This document shows positions 32,787 to 35,591 of a stretch of 35,591 nt of DNA, in pieces. The position numbers were made by a program, and so were the translations under genes. This DNA comes from Oxalobacteraceae bacterium UBA6018. Lineage in GTDB: Bacteria; Pseudomonadota; Gammaproteobacteria; Burkholderiales; Burkholderiaceae_D. The DNA lies in contig DIZW01000040.1 of assembly GCA_002428015.1 (NCBI GenBank), positions 1 to 35,591 on the forward strand, read 5' to 3'. The stretch's first letter is position 1. Every line of letters starts with the position of its first letter. The notes below the pieces were generated by a model. The model was not told the origin of the DNA. It saw only the letters and a list, made by a program, of their open reading frames with translations, and ran no database searches.

Positions 32787-33340
32787 TTCTTCATCTTTCT
32801 GAAAAATGTGTAGTTGTTAATTCTTACAAGATTATCAATTATTATCGCCTGCTTCAAATCTTTCTCTTTCGTGATCAACGTAATCGTCTTGTTGCCAATA
32901 GAGCGAACCGAATAATAGCGATAGCCTAGTAGTGAAATGAACGGATTAAAGTATGAAACGCTTCCAAGCTGAAGCCACATGACGAATAAAAATACACAGA
33001 TAACAATAGTGTCTGTATCAATCGCTCCGAGGCTAATTGAAATTACATACATCCCTATGTAAGTAGGCAAGAAATTACCTTCTACAGGAACAATATCGTT
33101 CCCTTCAACTTCCAGAGTGTCGTCTGCTGGGAATCGTGTAATAAAGAAGATTGAAATAAATGCCAAAATTATCGGCATCGCAAGACAAATGAGATATGAC
33201 CAGATTATGTTGATTTCCGATTCGACAAACGGCAACCTACATAGAATCCGCAATTTATTCTTTATTAGGAATAGCGCAATAAATCCAGAAAAGGAGGCTA
33301 TCGATAGAAAGTGTATGAGTATTTTTTGTTTCAAATTCAT
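32783..33340 (-). CDS. kwaA: Kiwa anti-phage membrane protein KwaA
   Basis: A 185-residue inner-membrane protein with four predicted helices at about residues 7-26, 45-67, 92-107 and 111-128, followed by a 55-residue basic cytoplasmic-type tail. A short acidic loop (about 72-90) separates helices 2 and 3. Size, topology and position directly before a DUF4868-like gene match KwaA of Kiwa. AGGG lies 13 bases before the ATG and the gene begins two bases after the hsdS stop, so it is part of the restriction-modification transcript. Taken alone, the protein would be only an unknown membrane protein; the name rests on the pair. Confidence 0.7.
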   Translation of the reverse strand: MNLKQKILIHFLSIASFSGFIALFLIKNKLRILCRLPFVESEINIIWSYLICLAMPIILAFISIFFITRFPADDTLEVEGNDIVPVEGNFLPTYIGMYVISISLGAIDTDTIVICVFLFVMWLQLGSVSYFNPFISLLGYRYYSVRSIGNKTITLITKEKDLKQAIIIDNLVRINNYTFFRKMKK

Positions 33341-33342
33341 GG

Positions 33343-34581
33343 CTATACAACCCTAATTTTCCCGGTAACCGCATCATTGATGAGCGCTTTACGCAGGTCT
33401 TTCAGTCTTTCAATCTGGCTATTGATCGCAACGACGATGCGATCAATCTGTGCAGTTTTTTCGTCGAGGTAAGCGCCGATGCAAATTTGCTCTTTGTATG
33501 GTGGGACTGGCAACAACAGTCGCTTTATCCGATCAACTGCTAGACCTGGCTGCGCAGCTGCTATGGAATACTGATTTAGGTTCATAACCCTCAAGACCCC
33601 CGCGTACCACTTTAAATTTACGCGATTACTTAGATACACAACAACCGCATGTTCCGACGCCCAAAATTTCCCAGATGCGTAATTTATGTTGCCACATAGA
33701 GCACCTTGTCGACCGATTAAGATGTATTCGCCATCGTTGGTATATTTCGAAAAATATCCTCGCAAGCCATTGCCGCCGTACACTGGATATAAACCTTTTT
33801 CTTCAATTTCCTCTGACACAATCGAAATGCCACTTTGAAGAGTTGACATATCCTTAATTCGTTTAATTTCCCAATGCGCAGGCACTTCACCGATCCATTC
33901 CACGCCACTGTCTTTCATTGGCACAGATGTATCCAAGCCACGAGTGACAGTCGCGACGATTAGAGATTGTTTTAACTTTCCATACTGAGCCACCTTTTGA
34001 CCGAGCAAATCCATTTTCCGATCAATCTGTGCGGTTCTAGTGTCAAGATAGGTGGCAATAGCTGCTTGTTCTTCATAACAGGGAAGTGCCGTTAATATCT
34101 GAAAAAAATCTTTTGGGTATAACCGCAACCTCGATGAGACGATCCCTTTGGAGTTTCTCGTCATTTCGGAAACTGCTTTTGGGGTTCGGTATAAATAGTC
34201 AAAGTATCCGTGGCTATAGGGAAGCCCCTTTCTGGGGGCATAAACGCCATAAGCTGGGCTGCAAATTCCGTCCTCTCTGGCTGTTCCTAGCGCCCCCATC
34301 CATGCCCACATGGTGTTGATAACCAAATCCCCAGCTCTACAGTGTTTATAGCCTTCCATTGTCTCGGCCATAAACATGTTCACTGTCTTTTCGGAGCGCC
34401 GTGTTACGCCCGTAATGTGAGAAACCGTCAACAGCGTTTCACCCCCAGATTGGCTTAAGCTACCTCGTTCAACAAAAATATCTTTGTTGCGCGTAAGTTT
34501 CCAGTGCGAAGGGATTTGCTCCAGCCATTCAACGCCACTATTTATATAAGCGGAATATCGCTCTAGCTTGGCACTACTCAC
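33343..34581 (-). CDS. hsdS: type I restriction-modification specificity subunit
   Basis: A 412-residue specificity subunit with two target-recognition domains, each opened by a GVEW(L/I)xxxPxHW motif (SGVEWLEQIPSHWKL and SGVEWIGEVPAHWEI) and closed by a conserved helical spacer (YLDTRTAQIDRKMDLL and YLDEKTAQIDRIVVAI). Each domain reads one half of a split DNA site, which cannot be predicted here. The start is a GTG that overlaps the hsdM stop (GTGA at 34581-34578). Both domains are complete, so the subunit looks functional. Confidence 0.95.
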   Translation of the reverse strand: MSSAKLERYSAYINSGVEWLEQIPSHWKLTRNKDIFVERGSLSQSGGETLLTVSHITGVTRRSEKTVNMFMAETMEGYKHCRAGDLVINTMWAWMGALGTAREDGICSPAYGVYAPRKGLPYSHGYFDYLYRTPKAVSEMTRNSKGIVSSRLRLYPKDFFQILTALPCYEEQAAIATYLDTRTAQIDRKMDLLGQKVAQYGKLKQSLIVATVTRGLDTSVPMKDSGVEWIGEVPAHWEIKRIKDMSTLQSGISIVSEEIEEKGLYPVYGGNGLRGYFSKYTNDGEYILIGRQGALCGNINYASGKFWASEHAVVVYLSNRVNLKWYAGVLRVMNLNQYSIAAAQPGLAVDRIKRLLLPVPPYKEQICIGAYLDEKTAQIDRIVVAINSQIERLKDLRKALINDAVTGKIRVV

Positions 34582-35591
34582 AGCACCAGCTCCGCTTCGA
34601 GTACTTTAAGCTGTTGATCTAGCTCTGCAATGTCCGCCGCAATATCGCGCACTGAGCGCAGCATTTCTGGCTTGTAAAAAATTTTGTTGAAATTCAGTTC
34701 TACGCCGACCACGTTTTCCAAATACACGAACGGCTTGCTAATGTAACGTGCCATAAACGCTTTGATGGCGGCTTGGTTTTCCGCTACATCTTTATGAAAG
34801 GGGACAATCTCGTAGTCTTTTTGATAGTCGGCAGTCAGTTCGACGCAAATCTCAATGCGCTCGGCCAATTTTTTCGTGGCCTTTTTGTAACTTGCCGAAA
34901 CGATGATCTTGCCGCAGCCAAGGGCTTCATTTGTTCCATTTGCTTCTTTGATCAGAGTTTCCTGATCCGCGTCGTAATAGTATTTGGCATCGACAGTGTT
35001 GATTACCAATGGCTGTTCTTTATAATTGAGCTGTGCCACTTGGGGTTTGATGGCATCGGCGCAATAATTGTCCAACGAGGCGTATAGGGTAGCGTCGTAC
35101 TGCGTGATACAAAATTCAGTCAGCGCAAGCTCACCCTGCGTGATCTTAGTGGGCGTCAGATCGATTGAGCTAACGCGTTTCATTTCGCCGAATTTGTCTT
35201 CCTTCATCGGCAAGTGCGTTTCGAATGTTCTGCCTTTCTCATCGACATTGGTGAGCATGATGGCTTGTTTGTTGAAGTAGAAAAACTCTTTATCAAACAC
35301 TCGGGCGTAATCGTTGTCTTGGTAGGCCGAGAGAGTGGCCACGATTTCCAGGCGGCTGAGTTCGTCCACCACTTTGCGCTTGGAACCTTTAGCCCTGTTC
35401 AATGGTTTGAATTTTTCGCTGGCATTAATCAGCATCACCTTGTTTTTATGATGTGCTTGTTTGTTTCTATTGAGCACCCACAGGTAGGTATAAATACCGG
35501 TATTGAAAAATTCGTCGGTCGGTAGCTGGATCACGGCTTCAACTACGTCGCTGTCCAACATCCATTTGCGGGCCCAATGTCGTTTTGAGTG
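34578..35591 (-). CDS. hsdM: type I restriction-modification DNA methyltransferase subunit, partial (N-terminus beyond window edge)
   Basis: The frame is open to the right edge, giving 337 C-terminal residues. It enters with RKWMLDSDVVEAVIQLPTDE and FFNTGIYTYLWVLNRNK, the conserved segment that follows the NPPF catalytic motif in HsdM N6-adenine methyltransferases. The NPPF and SAM-binding motifs themselves are outside the window. The C-terminus ends with a leucine-rich coiled segment (DIAADIAELDQQLKVLEAEL) typical of the contact with HsdS. It is the first visible gene of the operon and overlaps hsdS by four bases. Confidence 0.93.
   Translation of the reverse strand, partial: HSKRHWARKWMLDSDVVEAVIQLPTDEFFNTGIYTYLWVLNRNKQAHHKNKVMLINASEKFKPLNRAKGSKRKVVDELSRLEIVATLSAYQDNDYARVFDKEFFYFNKQAIMLTNVDEKGRTFETHLPMKEDKFGEMKRVSSIDLTPTKITQGELALTEFCITQYDATLYASLDNYCADAIKPQVAQLNYKEQPLVINTVDAKYYYDADQETLIKEANGTNEALGCGKIIVSASYKKATKKLAERIEICVELTADYQKDYEIVPFHKDVAENQAAIKAFMARYISKPFVYLENVVGVELNFNKIFYKPEMLRSVRDIAADIAELDQQLKVLEAELVL

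Noticed and set aside
28368..35591. Search for integrase, transposase, insertion-sequence ends or a CRISPR array
   Set aside because: None is visible; all sizeable reading frames in the island belong to the restriction-modification and Kiwa-like genes.

Overview
The window is a high-GC beta-proteobacterial chromosome segment. Gene content and protein style (biotin-independent malonate decarboxylase, trpE-trpG-trpD-trpC, a UbiH-like/DsbC pair, an IorAB-like molybdenum hydroxylase) point to Burkholderiales, most likely an Oxalobacteraceae member such as Massilia/Duganella/Telluria. That assignment is inference from gene content; no rRNA is present. From about 28.4 kb to the right edge the DNA becomes clearly AT-richer, which suggests horizontally acquired sequence next to a tRNA-Phe gene.

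Left part (1-5040). A leftward pair encodes an acyl-CoA-dehydrogenase-like flavoprotein and a PhnD-like binding protein without a signal peptide, cut by the window edge. Rightward there is an AhpD/carboxymuconolactone-decarboxylase-like gene followed by an ECF41-type sigma factor. A perfect ECF41-type promoter (TGTCACA-N16-CGTC) precedes the pair, but the sigma gene carries a one-base frameshift before its regulatory C-terminal domain. Leftward again, a mono-haem cytochrome/outer-membrane barrel fusion has a perfect FNR/Anr box upstream.

Malonate block (5042-14850). Ten leftward genes, nearly all with 4-base start/stop overlaps, form one operon: a TRAP transporter (dctP-dctQ-dctM) followed by mdcA, mdcC, mdcD, mdcE, mdcG, mdcB and mdcH. 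The TRAP system probably imports malonate. MdcB and MdcG make and attach the prosthetic group to the acyl carrier MdcC, MdcH primes it, MdcA exchanges acetyl for malonyl, and MdcD/MdcE decarboxylate it to acetate plus CO2. A divergent FCD-type GntR regulator sits beside a TGTATACA palindrome.

Middle (14979-28173). A VOC protein and a phosphoglycolate phosphatase precede a tryptophan operon with a classical attenuator: a 28-residue leader peptide holding four Trp codons, an antiterminator and a terminator hairpin. The operon is trpE-trpG-trpD, a LysE-family exporter, then trpC. Facing it are an M61 peptidase with a PDZ domain, a MobA/MocA-like nucleotidyltransferase, and the two subunits of a Tat-exported molybdenum hydroxylase. 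Then follow dsbC and a UbiH-family FAD monooxygenase.

Right part (28253-35591). A tRNA-Phe gene with its own promoter and terminator is followed by an AT-rich defence island read leftward: hsdM (cut by the edge), hsdS, a four-helix membrane protein, a DUF4868-like protein, and hsdR. The two inner genes look like KwaA and KwaB of the Kiwa anti-phage system, nested inside a type I restriction-modification operon. This is the most interesting locus in the window.
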